Below are positions 32,829 to 40,158 of a stretch of DNA of 45,476 nucleotides, piece after piece (within the stretch, counting starts at the first letter, position 1; every line of letters starts with the position of its first letter). The stretch comes from Armatimonadota bacterium (lineage in GTDB: Bacteria > Armatimonadota > DTGP01 > JAKQQT01). The notes under the pieces are model-generated. The model was not told the origin of the DNA. It ran no database searches and saw only the letters and a list, made by a program, of their open reading frames with translations. The stretch is from positions 1 through 45,476 of the forward strand of contig DASXVS010000064.1 of assembly GCA_036504095.1 (NCBI GenBank), in the 5' to 3' direction. The translations under genes were made by a program, and so were the position numbers.

Positions 32829-33824
32829 ATGGAAGACGACAAACGGATCATCACCCCGAACACTGAGGACCTCAAAACGCTGAACCGGCGCGATTTCGTG
32901 CGCATCCTGACGACCGCGACCATCGGCGCCGGCGCCTTCGCCGCGGCGTTCAAGGGCTTCGCGCTCTCGCCCTCACAACGGGCCGAAGCGGCGGAGACCA
33001 TGGCCGACCGGATCGGAAAACTGCCGAAACGCCAGTTCTGTGGACGCATGAAAGACGTCAAGACTGCTCCTATCATCATCTGCCAGGACTGGCGGCCCGA
33101 GTTGTACGCGGCGGGGCTGGCGGCCGGACTGAATATGGTTCACAAGGCGGGATACTGGAAGACGATGCCGCCGGAGTTCGCCAAACTGCCGCGCGAATCG
33201 TACTACACGGACATAACGGTTGATTCGACGCCGCGGAACCCGGACGATGAAGAAGGCGCATACCGCCAGGTGAACGAATCGCTGAAACAGAACGGGCTGA
33301 AGTATTACGACGTATTCAAGGCACACTTCGGGTGGCGCAGCGTGCAGTCGATGAAGGACCAGCGCGGGACCTACCGGGCATTCCAGCGCCTCAAGAAGGA
33401 AGGCAAGGTCCGATACTTCGGCGTGAGCCAGCACGACTACCTTCCCTATCCCGAGATCATCAGCGCTCAAATCGACGATGGCGTTATCGACACGATCCAG
33501 ATGTTCTTCACGTACGGAGCGCCACAGGCGACCGTTGACGTCCTCGAGAAAGCACGCAAGGCCGGCATTGGCGTCGTCGCCATGAAAGTGATGGGCGGCG
33601 CCGTCAAGATGCGGGCCGACACCGCGTATCAGGCGCAGCTCAAGGCATCCGGCAAGGTCGGGCGCGCACTGTATCGCCACGTGCTGACGCTGAAGGGCAA
33701 GGACAAGAAGCCGATCTTCGCGGGCTGCGTGACGAACGTGGGCAACTTCGATCAGTTCGAAGAGAACATCGGAGCTGGCGCTGATAAAATCGCGCGCGCC
33801 GACGGCTTCTTCTTCGACGTCTAA
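32829..33824 (+). CDS. Tat-exported aldo/keto-reductase-fold protein
   Basis: This 331-residue protein has a twin-arginine signal (LNRRDFVRILTTATIGAGAF) and then an AKR-type barrel: GLAAGLNMVHKAGYW, YDVFKAHFG, FQRLKKEGKVRYFGVSQHDY, IDTIQMFFTYG and VVAMKVMGG. The family's catalytic tetrad is Asp-Tyr-Lys-His. Here the usual D-T-A-x-x-Y segment reads H-K-A-G-Y, so the Asp appears to be His, while the His after the fourth strand is kept (KAHFG). Export to a compartment without NADPH, together with the changed Asp, suggests a different electron source, plausibly the adjacent NapHG. AAGGAG precedes ATG 32829. It is the last gene of the operon, and a 28-bp hairpin follows. Confidence 0.82.
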   Translation: MEDDKRIITPNTEDLKTLNRRDFVRILTTATIGAGAFAAAFKGFALSPSQRAEAAETMADRIGKLPKRQFCGRMKDVKTAPIIICQDWRPELYAAGLAAGLNMVHKAGYWKTMPPEFAKLPRESYYTDITVDSTPRNPDDEEGAYRQVNESLKQNGLKYYDVFKAHFGWRSVQSMKDQRGTYRAFQRLKKEGKVRYFGVSQHDYLPYPEIISAQIDDGVIDTIQMFFTYGAPQATVDVLEKARKAGIGVVAMKVMGGAVKMRADTAYQAQLKASGKVGRALYRHVLTLKGKDKKPIFAGCVTNVGNFDQFEENIGAGADKIARADGFFFDV

Positions 33825-33890
33825 GGGCAGGATTCAGGATCGGGGAACAGGATGCGGCTAGGCCCGCACCGGCGTCCCAGATTCCGTGCT

Positions 33891-33904
33891 GGACCTGAAG
33901 GTCC
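33891..33904. repeat. TGAA-loop hairpin
   Basis: GGACC-TGAA-GGTCC is a perfect short palindrome, the reverse-strand form of the TTCA-loop hairpins at 5.4-5.9 kb. Confidence 0.5.
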
Positions 33905-33969
33905 GCGTCGAACCGAAACTTTGGCCTGAGCCGAAGACAACGCAATACACGCTAGCCATCGATACACGT

Positions 33970-34030
33970 CATCCTGAGCGCAGCGAAGGATCTCAACATA
34001 ACGTTGAGATCCTTCGCTGCGCTCAGGATG
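33970..34030. terminator. 28-bp perfect inverted repeat, bidirectional terminator-like
   Basis: Arms 33970-33997 and 34003-34030 are perfect complements with a 5-base loop. They begin CATCCTGAGCGCAGCGAAGG, a word I know as a widespread intergenic repeat in several phyla. It lies between two convergent genes (AKR and GH65), fitting a shared terminator, and could also be a REP-like mobile element. Confidence 0.8.
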
Positions 34031-34045
34031 CCTGGCTATCAGCAA

Positions 34046-36370
34046 TCACCTTGCGAGGGTGACAGTGCTTTTCGTCGCATGCTCTGTGCGTTCATCCCGG
34101 AAGGTGATCGCAAACGGTTCCGCATTCCTTCGCTGGATGCCGCCGAGGTGCTTTATCTCCATCGCTTCGTGGCGCACGGTGAGTGCGAAGCGCTGGCCCA
34201 GGTGGATGAACTGGAATCGGACTTCCGTCCACTGCTCCGGCAGTTTCGGGAAATCGCGGATGACCAGAGCGTCCAGGCCCCGCTCGATGCGGCAGAAGCC
34301 GTGGACCAGCGCCTGCCACGCTCCCCCGAGGCCCGCGGCGTGGATGCCGAGGTTCCAGTGCGGGCCGTAGGAATCCAGGTCCACGTGCGACGTGCGGATG
34401 AAGTACTCGTACGCCCAGTCCATCATCCCCAGTTCGGCGGCGACCAGCGAATAGGCCATCGCGCTCAGGCTGGAATCGTGGGCCGTGCGCTTCTCGTAGT
34501 ACTCCCAGTTGGCGCGCTTGACCTCCTCGCTGAACTGGTCGCGCAGCAGGTAGAGCATCATCACAACGTCGGCCTGTTTGATGATCTGCGTGCTCTGGAA
34601 CGGTCCCAGCGGGCCGCCGGGATGGAGGTCGGGGTGCGCCAGCCGCGCGCGGGCTACGTCCACCGCGCAGTCTTCAAGCCCGAAATAGCCGGCGAACTGC
34701 TCGATGACGCCATCAACGTCGGGCTGTGGGATGTAGAGAGCGTCGCGGATGGTGCGCCAGAGATCCCCCTCACCCCCTAACCCCCTCTCCCCGGGGGAGA
34801 GGGGGGATTGTCTCCCCACTCCCCCGGGGAGAGGGGCTGGGGTTGAGGGCGGAAGGAGCTCCGCGAACTTGATCGCCACGTCCAGCGCGAAGCGGGCTAG
34901 GGCGTTGGTGTAGGCGTCGTCATCGACGGCTTCGTGGTACTCGTCCGGGCCGAGGACGCCGCGCAGATGGTACGAGCCGTCCGGGTCCCTCTCGGCGCGG
35001 CTGGCGAAGAAGTTGGCGACCTCCACGGCGATCTCCAGACCGCGCTCGCGGATGAAATCCAGGTCGCCGGTCGCAAGGTAGTACTGCCAGAGGGCGTAGA
35101 CGATGTCCGCGCTGATGTGGATCTGCTGGTCGGAGAACGGAGCGCGCATGGGGCGGCCCGTGAACGGGTTAGTGAAGACGTACAGGGCGCACTGGTCGTC
35201 GCCGGTCTCCTGGCTCTGCCACGCGTAGAACGCGCCGTCGAAGCCGTAGTTGTTGGCCTTGCGGCGCGCGCCGTTGAGCGTGTGGTAGCGGTAGCCCAGC
35301 GCGTTCCGCACGGGCGCGGGTTGGGACGCCATCAGCATCGGCAGGCAGAAGATCTCGCAGTCCCAGAAGATGCTGCCATAGTAGTCCTGCCCCTGGAGCC
35401 CGCGGGCGGGAATGCTCACGCGGTCGCTCCACCACGGCGACGCCGCCAGCAGATGGAAAACGGAGAACCGGATGCCCAACTGCGCCTCATCGTCACCCTC
35501 AATGACCACATCGGAGTTGTCCCAGAGTTCGGCCCAACGCGCTACGTGCTCTGCTTTCAGGTCGTCGTAGCCCTGCTCCCTCGCCCACGTGGCCATCTCG
35601 CGCGCGCCGTGGAGTGGGCGTCCCACGGTGAAACGGCTGTCCGCAAATGCTGCCATGATCTCGAGGCCAAGTGTCCGCTCAGGGCGCAGACACGCGACAA
35701 TCGTCCTTTGGGCACTCATCCGCTGGTGTTTTGCTCGTGAACGGATGGCTTTCCGCGCCCAAAGCGATGTGGCCACCGCGATCTCGTATCCGGGATCGGT
35801 CGTCTCGATAGAGGCGGACAGGCCGTTCAGATAGGCGCTGGGAATGAAGCGAGCTGTGTGATCGGCCCACCGATTGTTGACATCAGCACGGATTTCCGAG
35901 GTGACCTTAACGTCACAACTCTGCTCCACCGTGATGAAGTACATCAGTCCCGCCACGTTCGGCGTGACCGTGCTCAGGAAGCGTTCGGTGTCGATGGTGA
36001 CAACCTTGCCGGCGGGGCTTTTCCAGCGGACGTGGCGGCGGAGGATGCCTTCACGCATGTCCAACTCGCGCCAGTAGTCCAGCACCTCGCCGGTCGTCAT
36101 ATCGAACCGTTCGCCGTCCACGTCCATCGTGATGTAGTGCCAGTCAGGGATGTTGACGATCTCGCGCTCGGTCAGCTTGCCCTTCGGCGTGTCGTAGATG
36201 CCGTTGATATAGTTGCCCACTATGCCGGGCACCGTGGGATCGGCCTCCTCGAACGCGCCGCGGCTGCCCATGTAACCATTCGCCAGCGCAAAAACCGTGG
36301 CGCGGGAGGTCTCTTCTTCGGGCTTCCATTCCGTCTCACGAAGCCGCCAACCGTCGAATTCGTAATCCAT
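34046..36370 (-). CDS. Glycoside hydrolase family 65 phosphorylase
   Basis: This 774-residue enzyme likely splits an alpha-glucoside such as maltose, trehalose, kojibiose or nigerose with phosphate, giving beta-glucose 1-phosphate. It has the N-terminal beta-sandwich (about 1-270), then the (alpha/alpha)6 barrel with SIFWDCEIFCLPML, the general acid Glu477 in LGPDEYHEAVDDDAYTN, and PDLHPGGPLGPFQSTQIIKQ. HDSSLSAMAYSLVAAELG and the C-terminal beta-sheet domain complete it. About 28 residues near 508-535 (Pro/Gly-rich, PLSPGERGLGGEG) are encoded by an inverted CCCTCTCC element and look like an insertion in a surface loop. The next gene in the same direction upstream is a beta-phosphoglucomutase-like HAD enzyme, which fits the pathway. 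Exact substrate undetermined. Confidence 0.9.
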   Translation of the reverse strand: MDYEFDGWRLRETEWKPEEETSRATVFALANGYMGSRGAFEEADPTVPGIVGNYINGIYDTPKGKLTEREIVNIPDWHYITMDVDGERFDMTTGEVLDYWRELDMREGILRRHVRWKSPAGKVVTIDTERFLSTVTPNVAGLMYFITVEQSCDVKVTSEIRADVNNRWADHTARFIPSAYLNGLSASIETTDPGYEIAVATSLWARKAIRSRAKHQRMSAQRTIVACLRPERTLGLEIMAAFADSRFTVGRPLHGAREMATWAREQGYDDLKAEHVARWAELWDNSDVVIEGDDEAQLGIRFSVFHLLAASPWWSDRVSIPARGLQGQDYYGSIFWDCEIFCLPMLMASQPAPVRNALGYRYHTLNGARRKANNYGFDGAFYAWQSQETGDDQCALYVFTNPFTGRPMRAPFSDQQIHISADIVYALWQYYLATGDLDFIRERGLEIAVEVANFFASRAERDPDGSYHLRGVLGPDEYHEAVDDDAYTNALARFALDVAIKFAELLPPSTPAPLPGGVGRQSPLSPGERGLGGEGDLWRTIRDALYIPQPDVDGVIEQFAGYFGLEDCAVDVARARLAHPDLHPGGPLGPFQSTQIIKQADVVMMLYLLRDQFSEEVKRANWEYYEKRTAHDSSLSAMAYSLVAAELGMMDWAYEYFIRTSHVDLDSYGPHWNLGIHAAGLGGAWQALVHGFCRIERGLDALVIRDFPKLPEQWTEVRFQFIHLGQRFALTVRHEAMEIKHLGGIQRRNAEPFAITFRDERTEHATKSTVTLAR
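34765..34849. repeat. Inverted CCCTCTCC element inside the GH65 gene
   Basis: An outer inverted repeat (CCCTCACCCCCT at the left, GGGGTTGAGGG at the right) encloses CCCTCTCCCC/GGGGAGAGGG copies. It keeps the reading frame open on the minus strand. Related intergenic elements lie at about 18890, 21907, 22125 and 22232. Confidence 0.75.
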
Positions 36371-36383
36371 AGGTTCTAATCTA

Positions 36384-36471
36384 CCACAGAGGAAAGGAGG
36401 ACACAGAGGAGCACGGAGTGAGAGAAATGCAATTCCTCTGTGTACCTCCGTGTACTCAGTGTCCTCCGTGG
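36384..36471. repeat. Inverted CACAGAGG-word cluster between GH65 and HAD genes
   Basis: CCACAGAGG, GACACAGAGG and CACGGAG words on the left face CCTCTGTG, CCTCCGTG and CCTCCGTGG on the right, forming a long imperfect hairpin that ends at the HAD stop codon. The same words are direct at 16296-16334. Confidence 0.65.
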
Positions 36472-36472
36472 T

Positions 36473-37213
36473 TCAGATGTCGTTTGGGTTCAATGCACCC
36501 AGTGTTGTGACCACAAGGTCGGCGCCGGCGGCTTTGAGGAGTTCTTCATCGTTGTGGCGGGCGAGGCCGATCGCTTTCATGCCTCCTGCTTTCGCTGCCT
36601 TCACACCGCTGGGCGCGTCCTCGATGACGACGCAGTCGGCCGGGTCCGCGCCGGCTTCCTCGGCGGCGGTCAGGAACAGCTTCGGGTGCGGTTTGCCCGG
36701 ATGGATGTCGCGACCGCTCACGTTGGCGGCGAGGACGTCCAACAGCGTGGTCTCGCAGGTCACACCGTCCAGCGGGCGGCCGTGGAGGTATGGCTCCACG
36801 TGGACGCGCGCCATCATCGCGTTGGCATTCTTCGAAGAGGAGGCCGCGGCGACCTTGCCGCCGGCCTCCATCACGCGCAGAAGGAACCCCACCGCATCGG
36901 CGTAAGCTCGGAACTCGCCGCGATCGATGAGATCTGCTATCATCGCCTGTTTGCGCCGGCACAGCAGCGCGACGTGCGCATCGTCCATCGGAAGCCCGAA
37001 CGCGGCCAGCATCGCGCGCGCGCCGTCATTGCGGGGCTTGCCGGCGACCACGAACTGGTAGAAGCCAGAGGTGTAATCCTCCGGATGATAGGCCGAGGCG
37101 GCCCCCTCCTCCGCCCAGTCCGTCTCCACGAGGGTCTTCAGGGTCTCGCCCCAGGCCTGCTCGTGCGGAGAGTCCACCAGCACGCCATCCACATCAAAGA
37201 TAAAGGTTTTCAC
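36473..37213 (-). CDS. Beta-phosphoglucomutase-like HAD phosphatase/mutase
   Basis: This 246-residue haloacid-dehalogenase enzyme most likely converts beta-glucose 1-phosphate to glucose 6-phosphate, the step after GH65. Motif I is FIFDVDGVLVDS (nucleophile Asp7, acid Asp9), motif II AAASSSKN, motif III KPHPKLFLTAA and motif IV VVIEDAPSGVKAAKAGGMK. An alpha-helical cap is inserted at about 16-90. GTG 37213 is chosen because family motif I starts four residues later. The ~100 residues of open frame upstream are repeat DNA (37214-37373), not protein. Its neighbour supports the assignment; a general sugar-phosphate phosphatase remains possible. Confidence 0.88.
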   Translation of the reverse strand: MKTFIFDVDGVLVDSPHEQAWGETLKTLVETDWAEEGAASAYHPEDYTSGFYQFVVAGKPRNDGARAMLAAFGLPMDDAHVALLCRRKQAMIADLIDRGEFRAYADAVGFLLRVMEAGGKVAAASSSKNANAMMARVHVEPYLHGRPLDGVTCETTLLDVLAANVSGRDIHPGKPHPKLFLTAAEEAGADPADCVVIEDAPSGVKAAKAGGMKAIGLARHNDEELLKAAGADLVVTTLGALNPNDI

Positions 37214-37261
37214 GCTCCAATTGTGTGGCGTTAGGGCATGGGGCAGGCAAGAAACCCCTGC

Positions 37262-37371
37262 GACTGAAGTCACGGCTACAAACGCACAAAGTGCCCGTCC
37301 GGGCACTGTATCGGAATCGCCGAAGGGCGACTTTGTGCTCATGTTGCCCGCGAATTCATTCGCCGGGTGGA
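37262..37371. repeat. Repeat-filled spacer with an element shared with 21.7 kb
   Basis: It contains GACTGAAGTC (TGAA loop), AGTGCCCG-TC-CGGGCACT, and 37317-37367, which matches 21731-21784 in the words ACTTTGTGCTC and GCCCGCGAATTCATTCGCC. The last ends at the stop of the phosphoesterase gene. Confidence 0.75.
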
Positions 37372-37373
37372 GT

Positions 37374-39971
37374 TCAATCCTCGTCCACGTTCGGATGGAA
37401 TTTCGCCCACGGGAACGGCTCGTCAGGTCGCAGCGAATGCCAGACTGCGCGGGCGACGATCGTGGCATCGGCGCGATCCACCCCGGACCAGTCCAGCTTG
37501 TGCGACGCAAGAGCCAGCCTCCGGGCCTCACCGTTGAGCGCTGTGGTGGACGGGTTCATCTCGTCGATCGGGACGTTGGTCGGGACGGCGGTATACGGAC
37601 TGTATTCCGGCTTCGCCGTGAAGCAGGCGGACATCGGGGTGGCGGTCCGGTCAAACCGGTTCATCGCGGGCAGACCCAGCACGAGGCCCATCGTCCGGAT
37701 CAGCGAGGTGTGGTTGTACACTTCGCTCACCACTTTGCCGCGCCTGGTATATGCCGACGCGCAGAATGCCACGGTGCGATGCCCGTCCACATGGTCAAGA
37801 CCGAACTGCGAATCGTCCTCGATCACGAGTATCAGCGTGTCCTTCCAGAAGCGGGACTTGCTGATGCCCTCCACGATTCGGCCGAGCGCAAGGTCGTTGT
37901 CCGCCACCGAGGCGCGGGGCGTGGGGTAGCCGGGGTCCGTGCCGTTGGTGTGGTTGCACGGCAGCAGCAGGATGGACAAGTCCGGCATCTTGCCTGTGGC
38001 CTGCCAACCGGACAGGTCCTTCAGGTAGAGGTCGGCCCTCCACTGGTCCGGCGGAATGACCGGCCACCCGATGTACTTCGGATGGAGCAGCGGCTTGAGG
38101 GCGGCATTGTCCGTGTCCGCGGTGACCTTGTACCGGTTTCCGCCGGCCTTGTAGTCTGCGTAGAACTGGCGGAACGTCGGCTCCTTTCCGGTGGAGGGGT
38201 CCACAACGCGAGGCTTGTTCACGAACTCGCCGTAAACGCGTACGCTGCGATGCTTCTTCACTGCCGAGGTCCAGAGGAACCCCGCCGGCGAGTAGGCCAG
38301 GGGATCGCCGCCATCGTACGGATAGCTCCGGGCATACGCGGAGTAGTTCTGCTCCATGTAAGCGTTGGCGACCGCCGATCCGGTCCACTGATGGCCGTCG
38401 GCGGAGTTGGTGCCGCTCGTGTACGTGTTGTCCAGCAGGACGAACTGGCGGGCGATGGCGTGTTCGTTCGGGGTGGTCCTTTCCGGGAAGAGACAGAGCG
38501 CTTTATCGCCATTACCCTCCGGCATGTCGCCGAGGTCCAGGTCGTAGGTGTGGTTCTCTTTGATGATGTAAACCACGTGCTTGAAGACCGAGGGCTCACC
38601 GACACGTTCCGGGACGGGGCGTGGCTTGATCCCCTTTCGGGCCGGCAATTCGAATCTACCCCAGCGGTTGTTCTCGGCCACCTTGCGCGTCTGCAGTGCA
38701 AGGTCCCGCCAATCGGAGCGCGCGATAAACTGAACGGTCCCTACGGTGCTATGGACGTTGTAGCCTCCCACCGGGCTGGCGAGTCGTGAACCGAACCCCT
38801 TCGTGCTGGCGACGAACAGGCGTCCCCCATGTTCCCCCAGCGCGATCGGGAACCACCCAGTAGGAAGGTATCCGGTGATACTCCTGGTGGCTGTGGAGAC
38901 GATGGCCACGGCATTGGCGCCGCCACACGCCACATAGAGGGAATTGCCATCCGCGGAAAGCGCAAGGCTGGTGGGCATCTGTCCGAACCCGGGATCTTCG
39001 GGTTGCCGCATGGAGATCGTTCCGGCGATTCGCCGGAGCCGGATGTCTACGATCGAGATCGAGTCGCCGTCCGAATTCGCGACGTACGCCTTGCTTCCAT
39101 CTCTGGTGAACACGGCGGCCGATGGCTGTCGGCCGGCATCCACACTCGTGGCCTTGAGCGTGTGTGTGTCGATGAACGTAAGGCTGCCACCCAAGGCGGA
39201 GTCCGTGGTGGGGTCAACCCGGACCTGGGTCTGGGCGGACGGCGCGGATGGCTCATTGGAGCGGGCCGCGCGGCCGCCACGATTCGCGACCAACAGCGTC
39301 CGTCCGTTCGGCGAGAGCGCGATCCGGTACGGGGCAACGCCCACGGGAATCTTCGCGATCGTCTTCCACGTGGAAGTATTCACGACCAGGAGAGCATTCC
39401 GGATGCCGAGTGCAGCATACAGACGCTTGCCGTCCGGGGAGAGGGCGAGGCCGGTAACCTGCGGGTTACCCGTCGGCGCCGGCAACGGAACGAGATCGGT
39501 CCCGTTGGGCGAATTGGTCCGTGCCCCCGGCGAGCCGGAGACCGGCGCCTCAACCACCTCCGCCAGCTTGAACGTGCCCGTCTTCTTCCAAGCGCCCTTC
39601 TCGATGGAAATGCGGTTTACCTGGCCCTCGTCGCCGGTCGCGTACAGCGAAGCGCTATTCGGCGCCCAGGCCAGGCCCAGAGGTCCCGTGCTGAGCGGTA
39701 CGGTGCTCGTCAGTTGTCCGAGGGGCGTGTACAACAGTACAGCGTTCTGCGTCAGGACCGCCACAACCTTGCCGTTCGGCGACACCGCGACGTCCTTGGG
39801 ACGCGCTCCGTTCACTCGCCGGACGGTTCCCAGGGGCGTAACCACCTGGTTGCTCGGCACAAGGGCTGATTCGCCTTTACGTTCGCCGACAGTGTTTCGG
39901 ACCGACGGCGCGGCAAGTGCGGGGAGTCCGGCAAGGTATAACGCCAGCGTTAGCGCGTTCACTCGAATCAT
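37374..39971 (-). CDS. Secreted YncE-type beta-propeller fused to a phosphoesterase domain
   Basis: This 865-residue exported protein has a signal peptide (MIRVNALTLALYLAGLPALA). Residues ~50-420 are seven-bladed-propeller repeats (VAVSPNGKVVAVLTQ, LALSPDGKRLYAALG, IALSPNGRTLLVANRGG, LALSADGNSLYVACGG). Residues ~455-830 are a PF04185-like alkaline phosphatase/phospholipase C domain: VVYIIKENHTYD with the following acidic segment, SADGHQWTGSAVANAY, DDSQFGLDHVDGHRTV. It may hydrolyse phosphodiesters or phospholipids outside the cell. ATG 39971 follows a strong GAGGAGAGAG SD; a TTG five codons upstream is less likely. Confidence 0.9.
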   Translation of the reverse strand: MIRVNALTLALYLAGLPALAAPSVRNTVGERKGESALVPSNQVVTPLGTVRRVNGARPKDVAVSPNGKVVAVLTQNAVLLYTPLGQLTSTVPLSTGPLGLAWAPNSASLYATGDEGQVNRISIEKGAWKKTGTFKLAEVVEAPVSGSPGARTNSPNGTDLVPLPAPTGNPQVTGLALSPDGKRLYAALGIRNALLVVNTSTWKTIAKIPVGVAPYRIALSPNGRTLLVANRGGRAARSNEPSAPSAQTQVRVDPTTDSALGGSLTFIDTHTLKATSVDAGRQPSAAVFTRDGSKAYVANSDGDSISIVDIRLRRIAGTISMRQPEDPGFGQMPTSLALSADGNSLYVACGGANAVAIVSTATRSITGYLPTGWFPIALGEHGGRLFVASTKGFGSRLASPVGGYNVHSTVGTVQFIARSDWRDLALQTRKVAENNRWGRFELPARKGIKPRPVPERVGEPSVFKHVVYIIKENHTYDLDLGDMPEGNGDKALCLFPERTTPNEHAIARQFVLLDNTYTSGTNSADGHQWTGSAVANAYMEQNYSAYARSYPYDGGDPLAYSPAGFLWTSAVKKHRSVRVYGEFVNKPRVVDPSTGKEPTFRQFYADYKAGGNRYKVTADTDNAALKPLLHPKYIGWPVIPPDQWRADLYLKDLSGWQATGKMPDLSILLLPCNHTNGTDPGYPTPRASVADNDLALGRIVEGISKSRFWKDTLILVIEDDSQFGLDHVDGHRTVAFCASAYTRRGKVVSEVYNHTSLIRTMGLVLGLPAMNRFDRTATPMSACFTAKPEYSPYTAVPTNVPIDEMNPSTTALNGEARRLALASHKLDWSGVDRADATIVARAVWHSLRPDEPFPWAKFHPNVDED

Positions 39972-40095
39972 CGTCTCTCTCCTCAACCACTCAATGAAGC
40001 TGACATCGCCGCACGGAAACCGTCCGGCCAGTAATCCACCTTGGTCATTGTAGTGTGGCTTCGGAGTCGGATTTTGGATCCCGGCTTCCTACCCT

Positions 40096-40126
40096 TTGAC
40101 ACCGCTATAATGGTTCTAGATACAAA
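40096..40126 (+). promoter_or_regulatory. Possible promoter region for the serine recombinase
   Basis: TTGACA (40096-40101) lies 19 bp before TACAAA (40121-40126). A TATAAT (40106-40111) sits only 4 bp after it and would need another -35. It is ambiguous, but it is the only promoter-like sequence in this 187-base divergent gap. Confidence 0.35.
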
Positions 40127-40158
40127 TACTGCTTAGGCGACTTCTTGGGGGCATCACT

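Noticed and set aside
29538..33824. Periplasmic nitrate reductase operon
   Set aside because: No napA, napB or napD-like frame is present; only the electron-feeding NapG/NapH halves occur.
37221..38789. 522-codon plus-strand open frame
   Set aside because: It lies opposite the phosphoesterase gene, whose protein has clear domains; this frame has none.
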